A stretch of 49,360 nucleotides of DNA from contig NZ_JABEZT010000013.1 of assembly GCF_013149805.1 (NCBI RefSeq), positions 1 to 49,360 on the forward strand. The letters are read 5' to 3'. Both the position numbers and the translations under genes were made by a program. The notes under the pieces are model-generated. The model was given only the letters and a program-made list of their open reading frames with translations. It did no database searches and had not been told where the DNA came from. This document shows positions 16,090-24,114 of the stretch, one piece after another. This DNA is from Isoptericola chiayiensis (GTDB lineage: Bacteria; Actinomycetota; Actinomycetes; Actinomycetales; Cellulomonadaceae). Positions within the stretch are counted from its first letter, which is position 1. Each line of letters opens with the position of its first letter.

Positions 16090-17292
16090 CTAGCCTGCCA
16101 CGGCGTCCGGCGCCGTGTGCGGCGGACCGGTCAGGTGTCGGCGCAGGTCATCGGTGGCGTGCGCGACGGCGGCGAGGTCGGCCGGGGTCGGGGTGCGCTG
16201 CCACTGCAGCTCGAGCTCCTCGGGGCCGGGCGGGCGGCGCGGCCAGCGCCAGCGGGCGGCGCGACGTCCGTCGATCAGCATCGTGTGGATGGCGGCCCGC
16301 TGCCGGCCGGGTTCCGGCGCGTCGGGGTCGGCCAGCACGTGGCGCGTCTCGCCGTACGAGGTCACCAGCTCGTCGTAGGCGCACAGCAGGTCCGCGGTGC
16401 GGGCGCCCTGCGCGTCCGGGGACGACGGCGCTGCCGGCGTGACGCCGTCGTCCCGCGGTGACGCCAGGTCCGGCGGCCCGTCCGCCACGGCGGGAGTCGT
16501 GACCAGGGTGAGGCCGTCGAGGTCGTCGGCGCCGGGCACCTCGACCACCTCGCCGAGGTCGACCAGCACGGCGAGCCCGGCCCGCAGGTCGGTCAGCGTC
16601 AGCCCGCACCACTGCGCGAGGTCCTTGACCGTGGCGTGGCCGCGCGCCGGCAGCCAGCGCCGCCACAGCTCGACGACCGCGGCCTCGTGGTCGAACCGGC
16701 CTCCCAGCGGCCCGTACCCGGCCGGGACGCGCGCGTCGAAGGCGACGTACGTGTGCCGGCCGTCCGGCGTCGGACCGCTGATCAGCAACCGCTGCAGCTC
16801 GGCGTGCATGAGGACGTGGCTGACGGCGATGCCGGGCGCGTCCGCCGCGACCGCACCGGCGGCGACGAGGGCCGCGGTGAGCTCGTCGCGGGTCCGCGGC
16901 CCGGCGGCGGCCTCGGCGGCCACCACCTCGATCCCGGCGGACGGGTCGCCCAGCCCCCACGCCTTCTCCGTCGAGGCCATCACCCGGGCGACGCGCGGTG
17001 CGGTCAGCTCGAGCAGCCAGCGCGCGTCCTCCGGCCGGACCAGGTGCCACGTGGGCCGCAGGACGTGGGTGCGCAGGACGGCGCCGCCGTCGAGCGAGCG
17101 CCACGCGCCGGCCTCGTCGGGCCGTGACGGGGGCGCGACCCGGCGGGCGAGCCCGTGCAGCGTGGGCCGCACCTCCTGGCCCTGCACCGCCAGGAGGTGC
17201 CCGACGACGGCGGGCGCGTCCGGCAGGTCCGGCTCACGCAGCCGCTGCGCGCGCAGGCGTGCGGTGCGGACCGTGGCGCCGTCGACCGTCAT
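16090..17292 (-). CDS. Winged-helix DNA glycosylase-like protein (AlkZ/HTH_42 family)
   Basis: A 400-aa protein with HTH_42 family signatures LRTHVLRPTWHLVRPEDARW and GIAVSHVLMHAELQRLL. LLAVQGQE gives a Q-x-Q motif at Gln37/Gln39, the same spacing as the catalytic QxQ of AlkZ-type glycosylases, which remove bulky or crosslinked alkyl-purines; in-family activity is inferred. A roughly 30-residue Pro/Asp/Gly-rich insertion occurs near residue 280. A -10-like CACAGT is exactly 6 nt before the ATG, so the message is probably leaderless. An upstream in-frame start would run through the dispersed palindrome and is rejected. Confidence 0.82.
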   Translation of the reverse strand: MTVDGATVRTARLRAQRLREPDLPDAPAVVGHLLAVQGQEVRPTLHGLARRVAPPSRPDEAGAWRSLDGGAVLRTHVLRPTWHLVRPEDARWLLELTAPRVARVMASTEKAWGLGDPSAGIEVVAAEAAAGPRTRDELTAALVAAGAVAADAPGIAVSHVLMHAELQRLLISGPTPDGRHTYVAFDARVPAGYGPLGGRFDHEAAVVELWRRWLPARGHATVKDLAQWCGLTLTDLRAGLAVLVDLGEVVEVPGADDLDGLTLVTTPAVADGPPDLASPRDDGVTPAAPSSPDAQGARTADLLCAYDELVTSYGETRHVLADPDAPEPGRQRAAIHTMLIDGRRAARWRWPRRPPGPEELELQWQRTPTPADLAAVAHATDDLRRHLTGPPHTAPDAVAG

Positions 17293-17323
17293 GGCGCCAC
17301 TGTGCCAGCCGCCGCCGACGCCA

Positions 17324-17400
17324 CCGTTGTGGGCGCAGTTCTTGGCCCGACATACCACTTGGAACGGGGCAGAACGGGCCACGAGGTGCGCCCACAACGG
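17324..17400. repeat. Dispersed palindromic element, copy 2
   Basis: Perfect 14-bp arms CCGTTGTGGGCGCA and TGCGCCCACAACGG flank a 49-bp core. The symmetry extends inward imperfectly, with TTGGCCCGACATACC on the plus strand and GTGGCCCGTTCTGCC on the minus strand. It starts 7 nt after the GH51 stop codon and ends 31 nt before the next minus-strand gene. Confidence 0.85.
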
Positions 17401-17407
17401 CGAGAGA

Positions 17408-18943
17408 TCAGGCGAGCGTCAGGCTGACCGTCGCGTAGGAGTGGGCCGGGAGGGTGACCTCGAGGCCGCGCTCGTGCGGGCGGATCGCCGTGAGCTCGAC
17501 CGGGGCGACGGCGTCGGGCGCCTCGGGCGTGTTGTGGGTGGCCAGCTCCGGCGCGGTCAGCACCCGGCCGCTGTGCCCCGTCACCTCGCGGCCGCGCAGG
17601 TCCAGCACCACGGCGCGCTCGGCCGCCGCGTCCAGGTTGCTCAGCGAGACCAGCGCGGCACCGTCCTTGACCGAGGCCGACGCCGAGACCAGCGGCAGCT
17701 CGGCGCCGTCCGTCGTCCGCGTGGGCACGCCGTCGAGGTGCACGGCGAGCGAGTCGGCGTCGTGGTGGCCGGTGTTCATCTCGAACACGTGATAGCTGGG
17801 CGTGCGGACCAGCGCGCCCGACTCGGGATCGGTGAGCAGCATCGCCTGCAGCACGTTGACCGTCTGGGCGATGTTGGCCATGACCACCCGGTCGGCGTGC
17901 CGGTGGAAGGCGTCGAGGTGGACGCTCGCCACGAGCGCGTCGCGCAGGGTGTTCTGCTGGTACAGGAAGCCCGGGTTGGTGCCGGGCTCCACGTTCCACC
18001 AGGTGCCCCACTCGTCGACGACCAGCCCCACGCGCCGGTGCGGGTCGTAGCGGTCCATGACCTGACCGTGGCGCGTGAGCAGGTGCTCCATGAACCCGGC
18101 CTTCTGCAGGGCCAGGTACCACTCGTCCTCGCTGAACTCGGTGGCGGCGCCCTTGTCCTGCCAGGTGCCGGTCATCGTGTAGTAGTGCAGCGAGATGCCC
18201 TGGAACGGCGCGGACGGGGCGGCGGCGTCGGCCGGGGCGTCGAGCGGGCCGAACGACTGCATGAGCACCTCGGTCCAGTGCAGGTCGTCGTCGGAGGCGC
18301 CGGCGGCGATCCGGTACACCTCGTTGCCGGCGTGGTCGCGCACGTAGGTGGAGTACTGGCGGGCCAGCGAGGCGAACTGCTCCACCCGCAGGTTGCCGCC
18401 GCAGCCCCACGCCTCGTTGCCGATGCCGAAGAACGGCACCTTCCACGGCTCGTCGCGGCCGTTCTCGCGGCGCAGCGCCGCCATCGGGGAGTCGTCGGCA
18501 CGAGTCAGGTACTCGATCCACTCGCTCATCTCGGCGACGGTGCCGGAACCCACGTTGCCGCTGATGTAGGCGTCGGTGCCGAGCATCTCGCACAGGTCCA
18601 TGAACTCGTGGGTGCCGAACGCGTTGTCCTCGACCACGTCGCCCCAGTGCGAGTTGACCATGCGGGGGCGCTGGTCGCGCGAACCGATGCCGTCGCGCCA
18701 GTGGTAGTCGTCCGCGAAGCAGCCCCCGGGCCAGCGCAGGTTGGGGATCTGCAGCGCCCGCAGCGCCTCGACGACGTCGGTGCGGATGCCCCGCTCGTTC
18801 GGGACGTCCGAGTCCTCCCCGACGTAGAACCCGCCGTAGATGCAGCGCCCGAGGTGCTCGGCGAAGTGGCCGTAGACGTGCCGCGAGATGCGCGGGCCGG
18901 GAAGGTCGAGGTCGATGACAGCGGTGGTGTTGGTATGTGGCAT
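17408..18943 (-). CDS. abfA: GH51 alpha-L-arabinofuranosidase, intracellular
   Basis: A 511-aa glycoside hydrolase family 51 enzyme. The (beta/alpha)8 barrel starts at [21 protein letters not shown] and contains [11 protein letters not shown]. The acid/base is Glu177 in [11 protein letters not shown] and the nucleophile is Glu311 in VVDEWGTWW. The C-terminal ~150 residues form the beta-sandwich usual in GH51. There is no signal peptide, so it should cleave arabinofuranosyl side-chain sugars from oligosaccharides imported by the ABC transporter encoded 34 nt upstream. It is the last gene of the operon. Confidence 0.95.
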   Translation of the reverse strand: MPHTNTTAVIDLDLPGPRISRHVYGHFAEHLGRCIYGGFYVGEDSDVPNERGIRTDVVEALRALQIPNLRWPGGCFADDYHWRDGIGSRDQRPRMVNSHWGDVVEDNAFGTHEFMDLCEMLGTDAYISGNVGSGTVAEMSEWIEYLTRADDSPMAALRRENGRDEPWKVPFFGIGNEAWGCGGNLRVEQFASLARQYSTYVRDHAGNEVYRIAAGASDDDLHWTEVLMQSFGPLDAPADAAAPSAPFQGISLHYYTMTGTWQDKGAATEFSEDEWYLALQKAGFMEHLLTRHGQVMDRYDPHRRVGLVVDEWGTWWNVEPGTNPGFLYQQNTLRDALVASVHLDAFHRHADRVVMANIAQTVNVLQAMLLTDPESGALVRTPSYHVFEMNTGHHDADSLAVHLDGVPTRTTDGAELPLVSASASVKDGAALVSLSNLDAAAERAVVLDLRGREVTGHSGRVLTAPELATHNTPEAPDAVAPVELTAIRPHERGLEVTLPAHSYATVSLTLA

Positions 18944-18977
18944 GGGTGCTCCTGGGTTGCGGTCGTGGTGTGCGGGC

Positions 18978-19802
18978 TCAGCCCTTGACGCTGCCCGCGA
19001 GCAGGCCGCTCACGATGTGGCGCTGGGTGAAGATGAAGAAGACGACCATCGGGATCAGAGCGATCACCGTGATGGTCATGAAAGAGGGCCAGTCGGTGGT
19101 GAACTCGGCGACCGCGGAGTACACCTGGAGAACGATCGTCTCCTTCTGCGGTGACGAGAGGAAGACGGTCGGCAGCAGGAAGTCGTTCCAGACCCACATG
19201 GTCTGGAAGACGCCGACCGTGACGAGGATCGGCTTGATCAATGGCAGCACGATCCGCCAGAAGATCTGGTTGGTCCCTGCCCCGTCGATACGGGCCGCTT
19301 CGATGATCTCGTAGGGAAGCGTGCGCATGTACCCCTGGATGAGGAAGAAGCAGAAGATCGACCCGCCGAGGTACATGATGACCAGGCCGTTGAGACTGTC
19401 GACGAGCTGGAACCCGACGAGCGTCCGGTAGAGCGGGATCAGGGTCGACTGCGGCGGGATGATGAAGCCGAGCAGGAGGACCGACCCGATGATCCGCGTG
19501 GTGCGGTTCCGGGCGATGATCATCGCGTAGGCAGCCATCGCACCGACCAGGAGCTGGGCCAGGACCGCCAGCACCGTGACGTACAGCGTGTTGCCGAACG
19601 ACTGGTAGATCCCCGGGTCACCGAGCGTCGCGGACCAGTTGGCGAACGACCAGGTCTCCGGAAGGCCCAGAGGGGAGGAGACCATGTCGGCCTGAGTCTT
19701 GAACGTGTTGATGACGATGTAGTACAGCGGCACGCCGATGATGAGGGCGAGCGCCACCATGCCGACGCTGAGCAGCGTGCGGCGCCAGACGGGGACCGTC
19801 AT
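18978..19802 (-). CDS. Carbohydrate ABC transporter permease (MalG/AraQ-like)
   Basis: A 274-aa permease with six predicted membrane helices and the EAA loop EAARIDGAG. It ends with the MalG-type sequence [15 protein letters not shown]. Its ATG overlaps the stop of the first permease (ATGA). With the other permease it forms the channel for arabino-oligosaccharides. No ATPase gene lies in the operon, so a shared MsmK/MsiK-type ATPase encoded elsewhere is expected, as is common in actinobacteria. Confidence 0.94.
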   Translation of the reverse strand: MTVPVWRRTLLSVGMVALALIIGVPLYYIVINTFKTQADMVSSPLGLPETWSFANWSATLGDPGIYQSFGNTLYVTVLAVLAQLLVGAMAAYAMIIARNRTTRIIGSVLLLGFIIPPQSTLIPLYRTLVGFQLVDSLNGLVIMYLGGSIFCFFLIQGYMRTLPYEIIEAARIDGAGTNQIFWRIVLPLIKPILVTVGVFQTMWVWNDFLLPTVFLSSPQKETIVLQVYSAVAEFTTDWPSFMTITVIALIPMVVFFIFTQRHIVSGLLAGSVKG

Positions 19803-20749
19803 GCGAATCTCCTCCCGATGCGGCTCGTCACCCGCAGTTGGGTGAAACCGATGACGCCGACCGCAACGGTGAACATCACCGCGAGCGCCGACGACAGGCC
19901 GTACTCCCCTTGCCCCACCCCGGTGACGACGAGCGACTGCGTGATGGTGTAGGTCGCGAAGCCGGGACCACCGTTCGTCAGGGTGTAGGGCAGGTCGAAC
20001 ACCTTCAGCCCGTTGGTCAGCAGCAGGAACGAACTGACCACCATGGCCGGCATCAGCAGCGGAAGCGTGATCGCGAAGAACTGCTGCCGGGGCGAGGCGC
20101 CGTCGATCCGGGCGACCTCGTAGTACTCGGCCGGGATGGACTGCAGGTAGGCGAGGTAGAGAACCGCGTGCCAGCCGGTCTGCGCCCACACCCCGACCAG
20201 GATCACGGAGATCCGTGCGAGCGTGTTGTCCGACAGCCAGGAGACCGCGTCGATCCCGAACCAGTCGGCGAGGAGCGTGTTGAGCACTCCTGACGGCAAC
20301 GGCGACAGGATGTAGCTCCAGACGAGTCCGAGAATCGCCATGCTCGGCACCGCGGGGAAGAACCACAGCGAACGCACGAAGTTCCGGCCGACGAACGCCT
20401 TGTTGAGCTGCACGGCCAGCGGGATCGCCAAGGCGGTCACGAGGACCGTGGTCCCCACCGCGAACAGCAGCGTGAACGTGAGTCCCGACAGCATGGACGG
20501 GTCGTTGAGGATCCGCACGTAGTTGTCGAACCCGATGAAGTTCGCCTCCGGGCTGTAACCGGTGAAGTCGGTGAAGCTCCAGTAGAGCCCCTGCGCGAGG
20601 GGCACGACGAACAGGAACAGGAAGACGACGACCGCAGGCACCAGGAAGGCGCGGTTGATCGTGGTCTGCTTCCACCCGCCGCCGGCGGTGCCGCGACGGC
20701 GGCGCGTCGCGGGGGCTTCGGGCGTCTGCGCGCGTGTCATGGATGGCAT
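19799..20749 (-). CDS. Carbohydrate ABC transporter permease (MalF/AraP-like)
   Basis: A 316-aa permease starting at the ATG with a GGAGGTCACC ribosome site; longer in-frame starts lack one. After a basic N-terminus come six membrane helices and the EAA loop EVARIDGAS. FTDFTGYSPEANFIGFDNY is typical of the MalF first periplasmic segment in sugar permeases. It pairs with the MalG-like protein encoded next. Confidence 0.94.
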   Translation of the reverse strand: MPSMTRAQTPEAPATRRRRGTAGGGWKQTTINRAFLVPAVVVFLFLFVVPLAQGLYWSFTDFTGYSPEANFIGFDNYVRILNDPSMLSGLTFTLLFAVGTTVLVTALAIPLAVQLNKAFVGRNFVRSLWFFPAVPSMAILGLVWSYILSPLPSGVLNTLLADWFGIDAVSWLSDNTLARISVILVGVWAQTGWHAVLYLAYLQSIPAEYYEVARIDGASPRQQFFAITLPLLMPAMVVSSFLLLTNGLKVFDLPYTLTNGGPGFATYTITQSLVVTGVGQGEYGLSSALAVMFTVAVGVIGFTQLRVTSRIGRRFA

Positions 20750-20807
20750 GGTGACCTCCCGGTGCGTGCCCGGCGCGTGAGCGCCGGGCACGCACGGTTC
20801 GGCTCGC

Positions 20808-22052
20808 TCAGCTCGAGAGCTTTGCGTCGAGTGCTGCTGCTACGTCCTCGGGCCCGATCTGGCCCTGGATCATCCGCTGGACCTGGGCCACAGCCTCCAC
20901 GTTGAGAACGTCCTCGTCCCGCTGCCAGGCGATCATCGGCAGGTACAGCTGACCGTCACGGATCGGCGTGACGAGCGGCTCGAACACCGGGTCGACCTCG
21001 GGTGTGAAGTTCTCGGTGACCGTCACGTCGTTGGTGGCCTCGTGGAACATCTCCACACCCTGCTCCGACGCCAGGAAGGTCAGGAACGTCTTTGCCGCCT
21101 CCTGCTTCTCCTCGTCCGAGCTCGCGCTGATGGCATACCCGGGCGCCGCGGCACCAGCCTGGTAGGGCATGCCGTCGGGCAGGCCCGGCACCTGGCCGAA
21201 TTCCCACTGGAGCTCGGGGTTGGCTTCCTGCACCGCATTGATGATCCAAGGACCGGCGTTGATGATGGCGACGCGCTCGTTCGCGAACTCGTCGCGGACC
21301 TGGTCGCCGTCGAGCGCCACGACGTCCGGCGAGACGAGGCCCTCGGTGTAGAGGCGGTTGTACTCCTCGAGGATCGGCGTCCACTGCTCGGCGAAGGTCG
21401 ACTCGCCGGCGAAGATCTCGTCGTCGAGACTCGGGTCCATCTCCGACGTCTTGGCCCCCAGCATCGCCGAGACGGTCGTCGGCATCTGGTCGACGCTCTC
21501 GAGGAAAGGGGTGTGGCCGGCGTCCTGAAGGTCCTGAAGGAGCACGAGGAACTCGTCCCACGTCTCCGGGATGCTGTCGTAGCCGACGTCGGCGAGCATC
21601 TCCTTGTTGTACGCGTAACCCGCTGCCCAGGAGGACAGCGACAAGCCGTACTCGGCGCCGTCGCGTCCGTAGGTGTCCAGGTTGAACTGCTGGATGCCCT
21701 CCATGAACGGCTCGCCGCTGAGGTCGACGACGGCTCCGGCGTCGATGAGGTTCGTCTTGTTCTCCGCGGCGACGACAAACACGTCGGGCGCCGTACCGGA
21801 CAGCACACGGGTCTGCAGAGTCTGGATGTACTCCGCAACCGGGGGCGAGTACGACGCCTCGATCCGGACCTCGGGGTTCTCCTCCTCGAAGGCCTCGATG
21901 ATCGGTTCCATCTGCTCCTCGCCGGTCCAGGACAGGAACGAGATGGTGGTCACGCCGTCGGCTTCCCCACCATCGCTGCTACAGGCCGCGATCGAACCGG
22001 CCAGGGCCAGGACGGCCGCCCCGGCGGTGACTCGCGTCATCGGTGACTTCAT
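20808..22052 (-). CDS. Sugar ABC transporter substrate-binding lipoprotein
   Basis: A 414-aa family 1 extracellular binding protein. The signal peptide VTAGAAVLALAGSIAAC ends in a lipobox with Cys near residue 23. Typical features follow: FLSWTGEEQMEPIIEAFEEENP, APDVFVVAAEN, SWAAGYAYNKEML, GPWIINAV and FLTFLASEQG. The ATG is preceded by AAGGAGAG. It is the first gene of the operon binding protein-permease-permease-GH51. Its promoter region carries a LacI-type operator 39 bp upstream. Arabino-oligosaccharide specificity is inferred from the GH51 gene. Confidence 0.93.
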   Translation of the reverse strand: MKSPMTRVTAGAAVLALAGSIAACSSDGGEADGVTTISFLSWTGEEQMEPIIEAFEEENPEVRIEASYSPPVAEYIQTLQTRVLSGTAPDVFVVAAENKTNLIDAGAVVDLSGEPFMEGIQQFNLDTYGRDGAEYGLSLSSWAAGYAYNKEMLADVGYDSIPETWDEFLVLLQDLQDAGHTPFLESVDQMPTTVSAMLGAKTSEMDPSLDDEIFAGESTFAEQWTPILEEYNRLYTEGLVSPDVVALDGDQVRDEFANERVAIINAGPWIINAVQEANPELQWEFGQVPGLPDGMPYQAGAAAPGYAISASSDEEKQEAAKTFLTFLASEQGVEMFHEATNDVTVTENFTPEVDPVFEPLVTPIRDGQLYLPMIAWQRDEDVLNVEAVAQVQRMIQGQIGPEDVAAALDAKLSS

Positions 22053-22090
22053 GTCGCTCTCCTTCGGTCGGGCGGCAGTGCCCTCCTCCA

Positions 22091-22108
22091 AGGTATATCG
22101 TTATACCT
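22091..22108. promoter_or_regulatory. LacI-family operator AGGTATATCGTTATACCT
   Basis: A perfect 18-bp palindrome with the central CG typical of LacI/GalR operators lies between the divergent binding-protein and lacI-like genes, 38 bp from the former and 96 bp from the latter. On the minus strand it contains TATAAC, a good -10 for the transporter operon, so bound repressor would block initiation. Confidence 0.8.
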
Positions 22109-22204
22109 CGGTCGCAGACTAGAGTAGCGAGCGTTCTGGCAATGCGCCAGCGTCAGCGGAGAAGACGGTCGACCACCGGGGACAGGCGGACGAGAGAGGT
22201 GTCG

Positions 22205-23212
22205 ATGGCGACCACGATGAGCGATGTCGCCCGCGCTGCGGGCGTCTCGGTCATGACCGTCTCGAACGTCCTCAACGGCAAGCCCCGGGTCAGCGCGGCG
22301 ACCCGGCAGCGGATCCTCGACCTCGTGGACGAGCTGGGGTACGAGATCAACCTCAGCGCGCGCCGACTGCGATCAGACCGGACGGGCTCGATCGGGTTGA
22401 TCGTCCCTCGCTTCGACCACCCGTACTTCGGCGAGCTCGCGGCCCAGCTCTCCCGTCTCCTCGCGGCGACGGGCCGCCACCTCGCCGTCGAGCAGAGCGA
22501 CGCGAGCAAGGAGGCCGAGCTCGCCGCCCTGTCAATGGCTCGCCTGCAGACGTACGACGGCGTCATACTCAGCGTCGTGGGGCTCGATCACGACGACATC
22601 GACCGCATCCGCCCCTCGCTGCCCGTCGTGCTGCTCGGCGAACAGAACATGCCGCGGCGATTCGATCAGATCCACATGGACAACGTCGAGGGAGCGCGGC
22701 TCGCCACCGCACACCTGCTGGAACGAGGTGCACGCCACGTGGTCCTCGCCGGCGGGGGCGACGAAGGGCACGCGTCGATGATGACCCTCCGCACCCGAGG
22801 CTGGCGGGCGGCGCACGAGGACAGGGGCGCGGCCCTTCCACCGGCCGGGATCCTCACCCTCGAGGAGTTCGAGATGGATTGCGCGCGGGTGCGCGTCCGC
22901 GATCGGCTCCGTGACGACCCTTCGGTCGACGCCGTGTTCGCCATCACCGACCAGGTGGCTGTCGGAGCTATGGCCGGCATCCGTGACGCGGGGCTGCGAG
23001 TGCCTCAGGACGTTCAGGTCGTAGGTTTCGACAACCTGGCACTCGCCCGGCACGTCACCCCGGCCCTGACGACGATCGACCCGGAGAACGCCTGGATCGT
23101 CGAACAGGCCGTCGCGCTGCTCGATCGCAGGATCGACGACCGGGAGAAGGACCCCGAACACCTGGTGAGCCCGGTTCGGCTCGTCGAGCGCGGGACCACG
23201 CGGCCTCGGTAG
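22205..23212 (+). CDS. LacI-family transcriptional regulator of the arabino-oligosaccharide operon
   Basis: A 335-aa repressor. The N-terminal helix-turn-helix reads MSDVARAAGVSVMTVSNVLNG and is followed by the hinge helix INLSARRLRSDRTGSIGLIVP. The rest is a periplasmic-binding-protein-like effector domain with VVGFDNLALARHVTPALTTI. The ATG follows GAGAGAGG at good spacing; a GTG two codons upstream is an alternative. It is divergent from the transport operon with an 18-bp operator between them. The effector is probably arabinose or an arabino-oligosaccharide, by inference. Confidence 0.93.
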   Translation: MATTMSDVARAAGVSVMTVSNVLNGKPRVSAATRQRILDLVDELGYEINLSARRLRSDRTGSIGLIVPRFDHPYFGELAAQLSRLLAATGRHLAVEQSDASKEAELAALSMARLQTYDGVILSVVGLDHDDIDRIRPSLPVVLLGEQNMPRRFDQIHMDNVEGARLATAHLLERGARHVVLAGGGDEGHASMMTLRTRGWRAAHEDRGAALPPAGILTLEEFEMDCARVRVRDRLRDDPSVDAVFAITDQVAVGAMAGIRDAGLRVPQDVQVVGFDNLALARHVTPALTTIDPENAWIVEQAVALLDRRIDDREKDPEHLVSPVRLVERGTTRPR

Positions 23213-23227
23213 TCGCCGTCCGATCCC

Positions 23228-23599
23228 TTACGTCCCGGCGGGCTGCTCCTCGCGGACGATCTCGATCCGGCCGCCCATCCCGACCATCTCGAGGATCTCG
23301 GTGACGGCCTGGGACGGTTCCAGGAGGCGCACGGCAGCGCCCGTCTCCTGGCCCAGCATGTAGATCTGCAGGATGAACGCGATTCCCGAGGAGTCGATGA
23401 AGGTCACGTCCCGCACGTCGAGCACGATGGGTGTCGACTGCGTCCGTGCGACCACCGACGCCATGGCGTCGCTCGCCGACTCACGCAGCGCGGCGTCGAC
23501 CTCGCCCCAGAGCGTGAGGTAGGTGCCGTCGTCCTGATGCTGGCAGGAGATCCCCGATCCCGTGTCCGGGTCGGGCTCCGTGCTCAGGTCGGTGTGCAT
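23228..23599 (-). CDS. STAS-domain anti-sigma factor antagonist-like protein
   Basis: A 123-aa single STAS domain. The phosphorylation loop reads VTFIDSSGIAF, with Ser70 at the position phosphorylated in SpoIIAA. In partner switching the unphosphorylated form binds a kinase-type anti-sigma factor and frees a sigma factor. No kinase, sigma or PP2C gene lies beside it, so partners must be elsewhere. It converges with the lacI-like gene with 15 bp between stops. Only a weak GGAGCG lies upstream of the ATG. Confidence 0.88.
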   Translation of the reverse strand: MHTDLSTEPDPDTGSGISCQHQDDGTYLTLWGEVDAALRESASDAMASVVARTQSTPIVLDVRDVTFIDSSGIAFILQIYMLGQETGAAVRLLEPSQAVTEILEMVGMGGRIEIVREEQPAGT

Positions 23600-23679
23600 G
23601 GGGTCTGGCGCTCCTGTGTGCCATCGGCAACGTGGGTCGGCCTCCGTCCCCCCGAAACCGGCGGCCACTGATCGAGTGT

Positions 23680-24114
23680 TCACCCGTCCGGCGGATTCGT
23701 CCACCCCAACCGGTCGGCCGTCGCCGGACGTTCACGGGGCCCGTCGACTCGTCCGACGGCCCCTCCCGACGACTCACCCAGTGTACGGTCCGCCGCCGCG
23801 ATCGCCTCGGCGGCACCAGGTTCCGGATCGTGCTCGGTGCGTTCGGTGCGCCAGTACTCGGCGCCGTCCCTGGTGCGGGCGACCAGGCCGAGATCCACCA
23901 TGGCGCGGCGCAGACCCACGGGGTCCACGGCGATCTCCGCCAACCGGCTCGTCAGCTCCCGCTCCGTCAGCGGCTCGAGCAGCTGCGGCATGGCGACCGT
24001 GGCCAGGAACCGGGTCACCGCCACCTTGTCGCGCCACCGGCGCGGGTTGCGCTCCAGGCGACCGTCCACCAGGAACCGGCGGGGATCGCCGCCGGCAGCT
24101 CGAGGCGCCGTCAC
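23680..24114 (-). CDS. DUF2087 domain protein
   Basis: A 144-aa protein whose first ~95 residues match DUF2087: RRFLVDGRLERNP, RDKVAVTRFLA, PLTERELTSRLAEI, LRRAMVDLGLVARTRDGAEYWR. The domain looks like a winged-helix fold and is often attached to helix-turn-helix proteins. The C-terminal ~45 residues are polar and disordered. Its GTG overlaps the stop of the large peptidase gene upstream (GTGA), so it is cotranscribed with it. A regulatory role is inferred only. Confidence 0.8.
   Translation of the reverse strand: MTAPRAAGGDPRRFLVDGRLERNPRRWRDKVAVTRFLATVAMPQLLEPLTERELTSRLAEIAVDPVGLRRAMVDLGLVARTRDGAEYWRTERTEHDPEPGAAEAIAAADRTLGESSGGAVGRVDGPRERPATADRLGWTNPPDG

Noticed and set aside
16090-17397. 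Longer start for the AlkZ-like gene, adding 35 residues
   Set aside because: The extra codons are the translated dispersed palindrome at 17324-17400, and a leaderless -10 is placed exactly before the internal ATG.
23228-24114. Partner-switching sigma module around the STAS gene
   Set aside because: No HATPase_c anti-sigma kinase, PP2C phosphatase or sigma factor gene adjoins it; the neighbours are a DUF2087 protein and a LacI regulator.
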